DNA of 43,576 bases, from assembly GCA_004296775.1 (NCBI GenBank), contig RHGE01000024.1, positions 38,345-81,920 of the forward strand, read 5' to 3'. Shown piece by piece: positions 17,079-25,183 of this stretch. Below the pieces are notes generated by a model. It was not told where the DNA came from. It was given only the letters and a program-made list of their open reading frames with translations, and ran no database searches. The DNA is from Marinilabiliaceae bacterium JC017. Lineage in GTDB: Bacteria; Bacteroidota; Bacteroidia; Bacteroidales; Marinilabiliaceae. Positions within the stretch are counted from its first letter, which is position 1. Each line of letters opens with the position of its first letter. A program made the translations under genes and the position numbers.

Positions 17079-17891
17079 ATGATGCATATGTTTTTTGCTG
17101 ATAACATCAAATTTCTTCGCCAGCGGCGTAAGCGTACACAGGACGATGTCGCTCATGCTTTGGATATGAAACGATCCACCTTGAGTGGTTATGAAAATAG
17201 AGTGGCTCAACCTAACCCTTCTGTGTTAGTGGCGTTCTCCAATTATTTTAATGTGGCTATTGATACCTTGATTAAAGTTGATTTGATGCGTTTGTCGGAG
17301 AGTCAGCTTGTTCAACTCGAAGGCGGCTTTGATGTATTTATAAAGGGTAGTGGTCTGCGGATATTGGTTTCGACGGTGGATCAGATGAACCATGAAAATA
17401 TTGAACTGGTGGAGGAACGGGCAAAAGCCGGTTATGTTACCGGTTTTGCAGATCCCGAGTATATTAAGGAGTTGCCGGTGTTTCAGTTACCATTTCTTTC
17501 TCCTGAAAAGAAGTATCGTACATTTCAAATATCAGGGGATTCCATGTTGCCTGTGCCTGAGGGGGCTTTGGTCACAGGAGAGTATGTCCAGGACTGGAGT
17601 ACTATGAAAACAGGTACTCCGTGTCTGGTGGTAACGCTTGATGACGGAGTGGTATTTAAAATAGTGGAAAATCAGTTAGCAGAAAATCGTCAATTGATGT
17701 TGCATTCTCTGAATGCTATATACAAACCTTATTCGATTGATGCCGGGGACGTGCGGGAGATATGGCGGTTTGTGCACTACATTAGTTCTGAGTTGCCAGA
17801 GGAAGGTGCCGATATGCAAAATATGGTGAGAGGTCTTACATTTCTCCGACAGGATATGAAAAATATAAAGGATAAGCTTGGGATTGATTAG
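17079..17891 (+). CDS. LexA-like XRE/S24 self-cleaving repressor
   Basis: Likely transcriptional repressor of the mutagenesis cassette. The 270-residue protein has an XRE helix-turn-helix (about 5-62, with TQDDVAHALDMKRSTLSGYEN) and a C-terminal S24 peptidase domain. The elements for autocleavage are present: an Ala117-Gly118 scissile site (KAGYVTGF), Ser155 in SGDSMLP and Lys194 in VVFKIVE. Unlike LexA the DNA-binding domain is XRE-type, as in phage CI-like repressors. ATG codons at 17079, 17082 and 17088 are all possible; homology to XRE starts favours the third. The tail after about 235 may form a short coiled coil. It is divergent from dinB across the shared operators, so negative autoregulation is expected. 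Confidence 0.9.
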   Translation: MMHMFFADNIKFLRQRRKRTQDDVAHALDMKRSTLSGYENRVAQPNPSVLVAFSNYFNVAIDTLIKVDLMRLSESQLVQLEGGFDVFIKGSGLRILVSTVDQMNHENIELVEERAKAGYVTGFADPEYIKELPVFQLPFLSPEKKYRTFQISGDSMLPVPEGALVTGEYVQDWSTMKTGTPCLVVTLDDGVVFKIVENQLAENRQLMLHSLNAIYKPYSIDAGDVREIWRFVHYISSELPEEGADMQNMVRGLTFLRQDMKNIKDKLGID

Positions 17892-18078
17892 TCAATAAAT
17901 CGTTTGACTTTAATTTATAGATGCGATGTGGATGTGTAAATAAAATAAAAACAGTGAGATAGATGCTTTGTTGTGTATTTGGGAATGAGCTGTATTATTG
18001 ATAATGTTGTTAGTTGATAACGAAATATGATGTTAATAAAGATTAAAAAATGTGAAAAAACAAAAACAAGAGGATAAC

Positions 18079-18094
18079 GGCAGGTTTTCCTGCC
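18079..18094. other. Perfect hairpin upstream of nhaD
   Basis: GGCAGG-TTTT-CCTGCC is a 6-bp stem with a T4 loop, 52 bp before the nhaD start. No T-run follows, so an attenuator or protein site is as likely as a terminator for the repressor gene. The remaining 255-bp spacer shows no gene. Confidence 0.4.
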
Positions 18095-18146
18095 TACTTT
18101 TGGCGCGTTAAAAAAATCAGATACATTTTTTAATCACCTTTTTTTT

Positions 18147-19529
18147 ATGGTTTACTTTTACAGTATGGCCCTGATCTTTGTATTGGGGTACGGGCTTATT
18201 GCGTTTGAACATGTCAATAAGATTGATAAGGCCGCTGTTGCTTTGATGACAGGTGGCTTGATGTGGCTTTTGTTAGTTATTGGAGGAACAGAAATATTAG
18301 AGCTGGGCTTTAGTGAAGAGCTAAAGGCTTTTGCTGCAGATCCGTCAGGAGGGCATGGTGTTGTTGGGTTTATTACGGGACATGCCTTAACGGAGCATTT
18401 GGGTGAAGTCTCTTCGATTATCTTCTTCTTGTTAGGAGCAATGACGATTGTAGAGGTAGTTGACCGTTATCAGGGATTTCGTATTATTACCGATCGTATA
18501 AAAACGACTAACCGAATCCATTTGTTATGGATTGTGAGTGTTCTTACCTTCTTTATTTCCGCTTTATTAGATAATCTTACTACTACCATTGTGATGATTA
18601 CACTTCTCCAGAAGTTGCTTTCGAAAAAAGACAACCGGTGGGTGTTTTCGGCTATGGTAGTGATTGCAGCAAATGCCGGAGGGGCATGGTCACCTATGGG
18701 TGATGTTACTACTATTATGCTTTGGATTGGAGGGCAGGTGACTGCAGCCAGTGTGGTGCAATCGGTATTTATGCCGAGTTTGCTGGCTATGTTGGTACCG
18801 TTAATTATTTTATCATTTATAATACCGGGAGACACGGCTCGGCCGCTTCTTTCTTCAAATGAAACAGAGGAATTTGTACCTTATAAATATCGGTTAATTA
18901 TCTTGTGTCTGGGACTTTTTACATTGGTTTCTGTACCGGTAATTAAGGCTACCACACATTTACCTCCATCGATAGGTATGTTGTTTGGATTGGGTTTAAT
19001 TTGGGTCTATACCGATCGTTTCCTGAAAAGAAAGAAGAATTTAGATAAGCGAAATCTGAGTGTGGTCAGTATTCTTGAAAGAGTAGACTTGGCTACTGTG
19101 TTGTTTTTTCTGGGAATTTTATTAGCTGTCGCTGCTTTTCAAACAGCCGGTCATTTAAATGTTTTGGCTACATGGTTGAACGATAAAATCGGAAATATTT
19201 ACGGTATTAACCTGGTTATTGGCTTTTTGTCATCTGTTGTAGATAATGTTCCGTTGGTAGCTGCTTCAATGGGAATGTATCACATTGCTCCGGCTGATTC
19301 TGTTGGGTTCTTGAGTGATTTTATGGTGAATGGTGATTTCTGGACATTTCTCGCTTATTGTTCCGGTACCGGAGGTAGTATGTTGATTATTGGTTCTGCT
19401 GCCGGTGTTGCAGCTATGGGATTGGAGCGTATTCCATTTTTCTGGTATTTGAAAAGAATGGGATGGCTGGCGCTTTTAGGGTATTTGGCAGGTGCCCTAT
19501 GGTTCATCGGTATTCGGGTATTTCTGTAA
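18147..19529 (+). CDS. nhaD: Na+/H+ antiporter NhaD
   Basis: Inner-membrane sodium/proton antiporter of the NhaD branch of the ion-transporter superfamily. The 460-residue protein has about 12 hydrophobic segments. Family motifs are LLDNLTTTIVM (about 141-150), GGAWSPMGDVTTIMLW (178-193) and SSVVDNVPLVAA in the second half, the paired Asn/Asp re-entrant segments expected of NhaD. The gene stands alone, with a strong terminator 23 bp after its stop, so it is transcribed separately from the antiporter operon downstream. A start at the internal Met7 is possible. Such antiporters export Na+ or Li+ at alkaline pH and high salt. Confidence 0.92.
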   Translation: MVYFYSMALIFVLGYGLIAFEHVNKIDKAAVALMTGGLMWLLLVIGGTEILELGFSEELKAFAADPSGGHGVVGFITGHALTEHLGEVSSIIFFLLGAMTIVEVVDRYQGFRIITDRIKTTNRIHLLWIVSVLTFFISALLDNLTTTIVMITLLQKLLSKKDNRWVFSAMVVIAANAGGAWSPMGDVTTIMLWIGGQVTAASVVQSVFMPSLLAMLVPLIILSFIIPGDTARPLLSSNETEEFVPYKYRLIILCLGLFTLVSVPVIKATTHLPPSIGMLFGLGLIWVYTDRFLKRKKNLDKRNLSVVSILERVDLATVLFFLGILLAVAAFQTAGHLNVLATWLNDKIGNIYGINLVIGFLSSVVDNVPLVAASMGMYHIAPADSVGFLSDFMVNGDFWTFLAYCSGTGGSMLIIGSAAGVAAMGLERIPFFWYLKRMGWLALLGYLAGALWFIGIRVFL

Positions 19530-19552
19530 TATTATATTTTTATCTTATTTTT

Positions 19553-19588
19553 AAAAGGTGAAAACCATTATGGTTTTCACCTTTTTTT
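19553..19588 (+). terminator. Rho-independent terminator after nhaD
   Basis: AAAAGGTGAAAACC pairs perfectly with GGTTTTCACCTTTT (14 bp, 5-base loop), followed by a T-run. It separates nhaD from the next transcription unit. Confidence 0.9.
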
Positions 19589-19741
19589 GTTTTAGTATTT
19601 AGGTTAAAAACATTTAGCGCAGGGGTAGAACGATTTATTTTATAAAAGTTAATTGTTTTTGGGGTAGGAATATTAGAAGATGTTTTGGGCTGTGATGGAT
19701 TAATAAAGGAGATAGAACATATTTATCAGGAATAGGAGAAA

Positions 19742-20440
19742 ATGGTTTTAACAGGAACAGTTATAAATGTAATTTCTGTTGCTACAGGCAGCATTATAGG
19801 ACTTTTGGTTGGCACACGTCTGCCAGATAAAATAGTAAAAAGCGTGTTTCAGGCCATTGGGTTGTTTACGCTTTTTTTAGGGGTCTATATGGCTTTAAAA
19901 GGAGAGCAGTTACTGATCATTATTTTTAGCCTGATCGTTGGCACTATTATAGGAGAGTTGTTGAGCCTGGAGGAAAAACTGGAAAGATTATCAGGGCATG
20001 TTAAACAGGTTTTCAAATTAGGAAATCCTAAGTTTACAGAGGGGCTGATTACTTCTTTTTTGTTGTTCTGCATGGGATCTATGACGATTCTCGGAGCTAT
20101 TGATGAAGGTATGGGTAACGGTCCTGAAATTCTTTTAACAAAATCTTTAATGGATGGAATTTCTTCTGTTGCACTTGCCTCAGCGTTTGGTTTGGGAGTT
20201 ACTTTCTCTGTGGTACCTTTGTTTTTGTTTCAAGGAGGGATCACCTTGCTGGCATTTTGGTTAGGAGATTTTTTTCCGGAAACGATTATTATGGAATTAA
20301 CCGCTGTAGGTGGAATTTTATTAATTGGGTTAGGAATAAATATATTAGAGATTAAACGCATTAGAGTGATGAACATGCTGCCAGCTCTTGTGTTGGTTAT
20401 TGTGTTTGCCTGGATAGGACAGCGTTTTTTTACATGGTAG
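19742..20440 (+). CDS. DUF554 family membrane protein
   Basis: Integral membrane protein of 232 residues of the DUF554 (YdfK-like) family, whose function is unknown. It starts with a glycine-rich GTVINVISVATGSIIGLLVG segment typical of the family and has about seven hydrophobic segments, with charged loops such as SLEEKLERLSGH between them. The start at 19742 is supported by AGGAG six bases upstream, one of the few good ribosome-binding sites in the window. It heads a run of closely spaced plus-strand genes that ends with nhaA. A role in ion homeostasis is suggested only by its neighbours. Confidence 0.88.
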   Translation: MVLTGTVINVISVATGSIIGLLVGTRLPDKIVKSVFQAIGLFTLFLGVYMALKGEQLLIIIFSLIVGTIIGELLSLEEKLERLSGHVKQVFKLGNPKFTEGLITSFLLFCMGSMTILGAIDEGMGNGPEILLTKSLMDGISSVALASAFGLGVTFSVVPLFLFQGGITLLAFWLGDFFPETIIMELTAVGGILLIGLGINILEIKRIRVMNMLPALVLVIVFAWIGQRFFTW

Positions 20441-20467
20441 TTTACAACGATTTAAATTGAAAAGACA

Positions 20468-21910
20468 TTGGAAAAGGATACAAAATCATTATTGATTCAA
20501 ATGTTTGAAAATTGGGCGGGGGAGCAAGCTCGTTCTTTTATTACATTGCCACCATCAGGTTCTTACCGGGAATATTACCGTATCTTCGGTCGATCAAAAT
20601 CTGCTATTGGCGCGTACAATGCCGATAAAAAGGAAAATATAGCCTTTCTTGAGTTTTCAAGACATTTTAAAAACAGGGAATTGGCGGTACCTGAGATTTA
20701 TGCCCATGATCATGCAAATTGTATTTATTTACAACAGGATTTGGGAGATACAACCTTATATGCTTTTTTGCAAGGATTGAGAAAAGGAAGTGAGTTTCCA
20801 CCAGAGTTGATTGATTTCTACAAGAAAACCCTTGATGAGCTTTTGCGTTTTCAAATTAATGGTGGAGATGGATTAGATTACAATAAGTGTTATCCGCGGC
20901 AAGCATTCGATCGTCAATCAATGCTTTGGGATTTGCACTATTTCAAATATTATTTTCTGAAACTGGCCCGGGTTCCTTTTGATGAACAATCCCTGGAGGA
21001 TGATTTTCACGTACTCATTGATTTTTTATTAGAAGCAGAACAGAGCTTTTTCTTATACCGAGATTTTCAGTCACGTAACGTAATGGTTGTAGATGATGCG
21101 CCATGGTTTATCGATTATCAGGGGGGCAGAAAGGGTGCTTTGCACTACGATGTGGCGTCTCTCTTATATGATTCTAAGGCGGATATTCCTGAGGAGGTTC
21201 GTAAAGAGCTATTAACTTATTATGTTGATGCTTTAGATAGACGCAGAACCACTAATAAGCAAAAGTTTGTAGATCAATTTTATGGATACGTGCTTATTAG
21301 AATGATGCAGGCCATGGGAGCCTATGGGTTCAGAGGATTTTATGAGAAGAAAGAACACTTTTTGAAAAGCATTCCTTATGCAATTAATAATTTAAAATAT
21401 TTGCTTGACAATGTTCGTTTCCCAGTGCAAATGCCAACCTTATTTGCTGCTTTGAATAATATTGTGGAGTCAGAAGAGTTAAAAAATATAGGGAAGGAAG
21501 CTTCCATGTTAACGGTTTCAATTACAAGTTTTTCTTATAAGCGAGGGATTCCTGTGGATGTTTCCGGTAATGGAGGCGGATTTGTGTTTGATTGCAGGGC
21601 TGTTCATAATCCGGGCCGTTATGCGGAGTATCAGGATAAAACCGGTAAAGATCCTGAAGTGATTGCATTTTTTGGCCAGGAGCCGGAGATGGCAAAGTTT
21701 TTGAAAGGTGTGTTTGCCTTAGTGGAACAATCTGTTGAAAAATATATATCAAGGGGATTCAAACATTTAATGGTAAATTTCGGTTGTACAGGAGGACAGC
21801 ATCGATCCGTGTTCAGTGCAGAACAGTTAGCTGCGCATTTGTTACAACGTTATAAAGTTAAAACAGTTGTGAGGCATGTGGAGCAAGAAATGAAGAAAAC
21901 CGGAAAATGA
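20468..21910 (+). CDS. AmgK-like sugar kinase fused to RapZ C-terminal domain
   Basis: Two-domain cytoplasmic protein of 480 residues. Residues about 25-330 are an aminoglycoside-phosphotransferase-fold kinase with the catalytic loop YRDFQSRN (197-204) and metal-binding IDYQGG (215-220), as in AmgK, which phosphorylates MurNAc or GlcNAc at C1. Residues about 347-475 are the C-terminal domain of RapZ, with SFSYKRGIP (354-362), FDCRAVHNPG and the phosphate-binding GCTGGQHRS (439-447). In enterobacteria this domain senses glucosamine-6-phosphate and binds small RNA. The P-loop domain of true RapZ is replaced by the kinase. The start is a TTG at 20468; an ATG at 20501 would shorten a conserved N-terminus. 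A MurU-like gene occurs in the same operon, supporting a role in cell-wall recycling. Confidence 0.85.
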   Translation: MEKDTKSLLIQMFENWAGEQARSFITLPPSGSYREYYRIFGRSKSAIGAYNADKKENIAFLEFSRHFKNRELAVPEIYAHDHANCIYLQQDLGDTTLYAFLQGLRKGSEFPPELIDFYKKTLDELLRFQINGGDGLDYNKCYPRQAFDRQSMLWDLHYFKYYFLKLARVPFDEQSLEDDFHVLIDFLLEAEQSFFLYRDFQSRNVMVVDDAPWFIDYQGGRKGALHYDVASLLYDSKADIPEEVRKELLTYYVDALDRRRTTNKQKFVDQFYGYVLIRMMQAMGAYGFRGFYEKKEHFLKSIPYAINNLKYLLDNVRFPVQMPTLFAALNNIVESEELKNIGKEASMLTVSITSFSYKRGIPVDVSGNGGGFVFDCRAVHNPGRYAEYQDKTGKDPEVIAFFGQEPEMAKFLKGVFALVEQSVEKYISRGFKHLMVNFGCTGGQHRSVFSAEQLAAHLLQRYKVKTVVRHVEQEMKKTGK

Positions 21911-22062
21911 GGAAGGATATGAAGGGGAAGAAGTGTAAGACAAAGAAAAAGGATGAGATCCCAAAAATAAAACCGGAACATAAATATATATGCAAAAAGT
22001 GTGGCTTATCTTCTAAAAAGGAGAAACGTTTATGTAAGCCCCATAAAATTAAACGGGATTAG
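21907..22062 (+). CDS. Small Lys/Cys-rich zinc-ribbon-like protein
   Basis: A 51-residue frame whose ATG overlaps the stop codon of the kinase-RapZ gene (ATGA), indicating translational coupling. The protein is very basic and ends with CKKCGL, then LCKPHKIKRD, giving a possible metal site of the CxxC-x(n)-CxxH kind. The N-terminal half is a Lys-rich tail. It resembles small uncharacterised Bacteroidota proteins. I infer a zinc-binding, possibly RNA- or ribosome-associated protein. It fits the operon spacing exactly (34 bp before mrpA), which argues for a real gene. Confidence 0.65.
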   Translation: MRKDMKGKKCKTKKKDEIPKIKPEHKYICKKCGLSSKKEKRLCKPHKIKRD

Positions 22063-22096
22063 TTCGCCTTTTTTAACCAACGTTAATTAGAAGTTA

Positions 22097-24424
22097 ATGC
22101 ATCAACTATTACCCTATTTGCTGACATCTTTATTGGTTGTTGGCCTGGCCACTCCCTTGTTGGAGAAGAAGCTTAAGTATCGGACAGGTGTATTTTTATC
22201 GGTTATACCATTGTCTTTTTTTCTTTATTTTCTGTGGGTTTTTACATCTCTGGGGAAAACGGAGAGTTTGATAATACCACCTATCATGGAACTGGTTCGG
22301 GGTGGAGGTTTATCGGTTCGACTGGATGGATTGAGTGTTCTTTTTGGTTTAATGGTTAGTGGTATTGGCGTATTGGTTTTGTTTTATGCTTCTGCTTACA
22401 TGAGAAAGTATCCGCGACAAGGATACTTTTTTATGTTACTGACTTTCTTTATGGGGGCCATGCTGGGAATGGTCCTTACCAATAATTTAATAGCGCTGTT
22501 TATTTTTTGGGAACTAACCAGTGTTTTTTCTTTTCTGCTAATTGGTTTTGATAATCATCTTGAGAAGGCACGGAAAGCAGCTTTGCAAGGCTTTTTAATA
22601 ACGGCATTTGGGGGATTGTGTCTATTGTTTGGTGTTTTATTGATTGGTGACATTGCAGGTACTTATGAGATAAGTGAGCTCTTAAATAAGGGTGAACTTA
22701 TTACGTCGCATACGCGGTATCCCTTAATTTTTCTTTTTTTGGTGCTGGCGGTTTTTACAAAATCTGCTCAGTTTCCATTTCATTTTTGGTTACCGGGAGC
22801 CATGAATGCACCTACACCGGTTAGTGCTTATTTACATTCCGCGACAATGGTGAATGCCGGTGTTTTCTTGTTACTACGAGTTAATCCATTTATTGGGGAT
22901 ACCCTGCTATGGGATAGTGTTCTTCCTCTTTTTGGAAGTATAACAATGTTTACAGGGGCTTTGCTGGCATTCGGGGAAAAGGATTTGAAACGTATTCTGG
23001 CTTTTACCACCATCAGTGCATTGGGAATAATGGTATTGTTGGCAGGGATTGATACCACAAAATCAATCAAAGCAGCACTTGTTTTTTTTGTGGTGCATGG
23101 ATTGTATAAGGGAGCCCTTTTTATGATTGCCGGACTTATTGATAAAACCACCGGTACGCGTGATATTGACAGGTTAGGGCAATTATGGAAACCCTTAGGA
23201 TTGGTCTCATTTGCAGCTCTGTTATCCTTCTTTTCGATGGCCGGACTACCACCCATGTTAGGCTTTATCGGAAAAGAGTTAATATATGGAGCCAAGATGC
23301 AGGCGGCCTATTTTTCCAATATTATTTTGGTATTTGGCATTTTGTCAAACATGCTTATGGTAGGCATCTCATTTTATGTCTTCTACCAGGTGTTTTGGCC
23401 TTATCGCAGGGTAAAGAAGAAAGTGGCGATTGATGGGCATTATGCCCGGTCTTTTTTACTCTCTTTCGGGCCGGTTATTTTGGCTGCTTTCAGTTTGGGA
23501 TTAGGCTTGGCACCGGTTCGCATCGGGAAATACCTTCAGAATGCCATTTATTTTATTCGAGCCGAGGAGGTGGCGGTTGATTTGGGTCTTTGGCATGGCG
23601 TCAATGCTGTATTGATCCTGAGTATTATTACCGTAGGTGGCGGAATACTCCTTTTTATTTTCAGAAAGCAAGTGGCTTTTAATGTAGCCCGTTTCAATAA
23701 TTGGTTGAATAAGTTTTACCTGCCGGATGTTTTTGATAAAGTGATAAAAAACTATGTGAAGGTAGCATCCCGTCAAACAGACCGGATTCAACATGGGTAC
23801 CATCGATACTATCTTATTACCTTTTTTGTTATTACAAGTTTGTTGGTTGTTGTTCATCTTTTTGCAAATAGTGGAATTGCACCTGAATTGCAATTGCAGC
23901 CAATAAAGTCATATTTATTAATTCTTTTCATAGTAATGGCATTTGCTGCTGGTTATGCTATTTTTTCATCTTCACGCATTGCTGCCATTCTGGCACTGGG
24001 AATTGTGGGATATGGCATAGGATTGGTTTACTTGTTTTTTGGTGCAGTGGATTTGGCCATCACGCAATTTCTGGTTGAAACACTGGTTATGGTAATTTTT
24101 GTGCTGGTTATTTATAAGCTGCCTGTATTTGCTGTTTTTTCCAGTAAAGCTTCGCGTGTCAGAGATATTTTTATTGCCCTGTTAGCTGGAGGGATGATGG
24201 GAATGGTGGTATTGAAATCTAATTTTTTCAATGTAGAAACACCCATCTCCGATTATTTTATCAATAATAGTCTGAATTTGGCCCATGGTAAAAATATTGT
24301 TAATGTGATATTGGTTGATTTCCGGGCTTTAGATACGATGGGCGAGATTACTGTTTTAGCTTTGGCTGCTGCCGGGGTGGTTGCTTTGTTGCGTTTGAAT
24401 ATTAAAAAAAGAGAGAATGAATAA
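22097..24424 (+). CDS. mrpA: Mrp Na+/H+ antiporter subunit A
   Basis: Largest subunit of the Mrp (Mnh) multisubunit cation/proton antiporter, homologous to complex I subunit NuoL. The 775-residue polytopic protein has the antiporter core (about 60-430, including FWELTSVFSFLLIGF, the KSAQFPFHFWLPGAM segment with its essential Lys, and GLYKGALFMIAG) and a C-terminal MrpB-like region (about 600-770, with YLFFGAVDLAITQFLVETL and DFRALDTMGE). The core and the DFRALDT region hold the conserved charged residues. It is the first of seven overlapping mrp genes; its end overlaps mrpB by 8 bp. Confidence 0.95.
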   Translation: MHQLLPYLLTSLLVVGLATPLLEKKLKYRTGVFLSVIPLSFFLYFLWVFTSLGKTESLIIPPIMELVRGGGLSVRLDGLSVLFGLMVSGIGVLVLFYASAYMRKYPRQGYFFMLLTFFMGAMLGMVLTNNLIALFIFWELTSVFSFLLIGFDNHLEKARKAALQGFLITAFGGLCLLFGVLLIGDIAGTYEISELLNKGELITSHTRYPLIFLFLVLAVFTKSAQFPFHFWLPGAMNAPTPVSAYLHSATMVNAGVFLLLRVNPFIGDTLLWDSVLPLFGSITMFTGALLAFGEKDLKRILAFTTISALGIMVLLAGIDTTKSIKAALVFFVVHGLYKGALFMIAGLIDKTTGTRDIDRLGQLWKPLGLVSFAALLSFFSMAGLPPMLGFIGKELIYGAKMQAAYFSNIILVFGILSNMLMVGISFYVFYQVFWPYRRVKKKVAIDGHYARSFLLSFGPVILAAFSLGLGLAPVRIGKYLQNAIYFIRAEEVAVDLGLWHGVNAVLILSIITVGGGILLFIFRKQVAFNVARFNNWLNKFYLPDVFDKVIKNYVKVASRQTDRIQHGYHRYYLITFFVITSLLVVVHLFANSGIAPELQLQPIKSYLLILFIVMAFAAGYAIFSSSRIAAILALGIVGYGIGLVYLFFGAVDLAITQFLVETLVMVIFVLVIYKLPVFAVFSSKASRVRDIFIALLAGGMMGMVVLKSNFFNVETPISDYFINNSLNLAHGKNIVNVILVDFRALDTMGEITVLALAAAGVVALLRLNIKKRENE

Positions 24425-24842
24425 TATAGTCCTCCGTACAATTGTAAACCTGATTAGTCGGTTACTGCTCTATTTATCCATCTACTTGTTATGGCGTGGA
24501 CATAATGCTCCGGGGGGTGGCTTTATTGGCGGTATTATTGCTGCGATTGGTTTTGTTTTTTATGCCATCATATATGGACCCGGAAAAACCCGGGAGCGAA
24601 TAAAATTACCCCCCATGTATTATATAGGTGGCGGGCTTTTTTTCTCTGCTTTAAGTACTGTTATTTCCGTTTTTACCGGGCGTCAACCTTTAACAGGTTT
24701 ATGGATTGATATCCCACTACCTGTTATCGAGGATATACATTTGGGTACACCATTTCTGTTTGATATGGGGGTTTACCTGGTTGTTTTTGGAATGATTACA
24801 GCTATCATTATAAATATCATGGAGGTTCTCAGATGGAATTAG
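24417..24842 (+). CDS. mrpB: Mrp Na+/H+ antiporter subunit B
   Basis: Inner-membrane subunit of 141 residues with four hydrophobic segments. The family signature LLWRGHNAPGGGFIGG lies near 23-38, and FLFDMGVYLVVFG near the C-terminus. It overlaps mrpA by 8 bp and mrpC by 10 bp, so translation is probably coupled. All Mrp subunits are normally needed for antiport activity. Confidence 0.94.
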   Translation: MNNIVLRTIVNLISRLLLYLSIYLLWRGHNAPGGGFIGGIIAAIGFVFYAIIYGPGKTRERIKLPPMYYIGGGLFFSALSTVISVFTGRQPLTGLWIDIPLPVIEDIHLGTPFLFDMGVYLVVFGMITAIIINIMEVLRWN

Positions 24843-25183
24843 TATTAGCCATTTTTATAGGATTACTTTATGCCTGTGGTGTTTACCTTTTACTGCGGCG
24901 AAGTATTGTTAAATTAATATTAGGTGTGTTTGTGCTGAGTAATGCAACTAATCTAGTCATCTTTTTGGCCGGAGGGATTACCCGCAGTGGAATAAGTATC
25001 CTTCAGGATGAGGTGGTGGTAGATAAATCGAATATAACCGATCCGTTGCCCCAGGCTTTAATACTTACGGCCATTGTTATTGGATTGGGAATTGCCGCTT
25101 ATACATTGGCACTTAAATACAAATATTATAAAGTAACTGGCACCGACGATTTAGATCGGCTTAAAAACACTGATCAGCGATGA
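24833..25183 (+). CDS. mrpC: Mrp Na+/H+ antiporter subunit C
   Basis: NuoK-like membrane subunit of 116 residues with three hydrophobic segments. Family features are GVYLLLRRSIVKLILGVFVLSNATNLVIF and DPLPQALILTAIVIGLGIAAY, in two stretches. The stop overlaps the mrpD start (ATGA). Length is normal for MrpC. Confidence 0.94.
   Translation: MELVLAIFIGLLYACGVYLLLRRSIVKLILGVFVLSNATNLVIFLAGGITRSGISILQDEVVVDKSNITDPLPQALILTAIVIGLGIAAYTLALKYKYYKVTGTDDLDRLKNTDQR

Noticed and set aside
18079-18094. Rho-independent terminator of the LexA-like gene
   Set aside because: The hairpin lacks a following T-run and lies about 190 bp after the stop codon, so it is listed only as a hairpin.
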